Below are positions 62,799 through 64,000 of a stretch of 64,000 bases of DNA, piece after piece (the first letter of the stretch is position 1; each line of letters begins with the position of its first letter). The stretch is taken from positions 62,001-126,000 of the forward strand of contig JBBRAB010000011.1 in NCBI GenBank assembly GCA_038207155.1, read 5' to 3'. The notes below the pieces were generated by a model. It worked only from the letters and a program-made list of their open reading frames with translations, was not told where the DNA came from and made no database searches. Both the position numbers and the translations under genes were made by a program. The stretch is from FEN-1139 sp038207155. Its GTDB lineage: Bacteria; Myxococcota_A; Polyangia; Polyangiales; Polyangiaceae.

Positions 62799-64000
<1,202 letters not shown>

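Overview
This 64 kb window is one gene-dense stretch of chromosome from a high-GC Gram-negative bacterium, most likely a member of the Myxococcota (a myxobacterium-like deltaproteobacterium). Reasons: several eukaryotic-type Ser/Thr kinases, a multi-domain receiver/TPR protein, an imuA-imuB-dnaE2 mutasome with candidate GTTCAG-type operators, a C-terminal Cys-TM-Arg sorting tail resembling MYXO-CTERM, sigma-54 (rpoN) with a matching -24/-12 promoter elsewhere in the window, and an LPS-transport gene (lptB) that implies an outer membrane. I see no insertion sequence, prophage, integrase, CRISPR array or rRNA. Two tRNA genes are present.

Layout. 1-1198 (minus): hisC (runs off the left edge) and an FmdB-type zinc ribbon, then about 690 bp without a gene. 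1887-8694 (plus): smc and a pseudo-receiver/TPR membrane protein. 8745-14417 (minus): dnaE2, imuB, imuA. 14568-15997 (plus): larE and a truncated globin. 16155-27339 (minus): a long housekeeping/regulatory run, in transcription order lptA, lptB, rpoN, hpf, ptsN, hprK, rapZ, ptsH, ptsI, rpsO, pnp. 27613-41874: accessory, signalling and envelope genes around guaA (Ser/Thr kinase, GT-C-like membrane protein, PQQ-type propeller, enoyl-ACP reductase, sigma factor plus M16-like lipoprotein, guaA, PEGA lipoprotein, tRNA-Pro, cREC protein, lamin-tail-like surface protein). 41967-46622: a second kinase, an unlisted 48-residue basic ORF, a short LptF/G-like membrane protein, a large polytopic protein, and a hypothetical protein. 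46725-52204 (plus): esterase, HelD-type helicase, ChaN-like lipoprotein, RluA pseudouridine synthase. 52285-59892: a cyanophycin locus made of two tandem CphA-type ligases (minus) and a divergent ABC exporter with a C-terminal DUF1854-type domain. 59937-64000 (minus): tRNA-Val, lon, clpX (runs off the right edge).

How the genes work together. The ptsI-ptsH-rapZ-hprK-ptsN-hpf-rpoN run forms a phosphorelay with a Ser-kinase and both phosphorylatable HPr residues but no sugar permease, so it looks purely regulatory. The sigma-54 gene is in the same run, and the best sigma-54 promoter I can find in the window sits in front of another sigma-factor gene, suggesting a cascade. The cyanophycin locus is the most interesting part: the two ligases have lost different halves of the canonical enzyme, which suggests they act as an obligate pair, and the ABC exporter transcribed away from them points to transport or signalling linked to the polymer. 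lptA and lptB are adjacent but lptC is not next to them, and this LptB lacks the usual Q-loop and H-loop residues.

Limits: all family calls are by eye, without database searches. Starts with weak ribosome-binding sites and all promoter, operator and hairpin calls are predictions.
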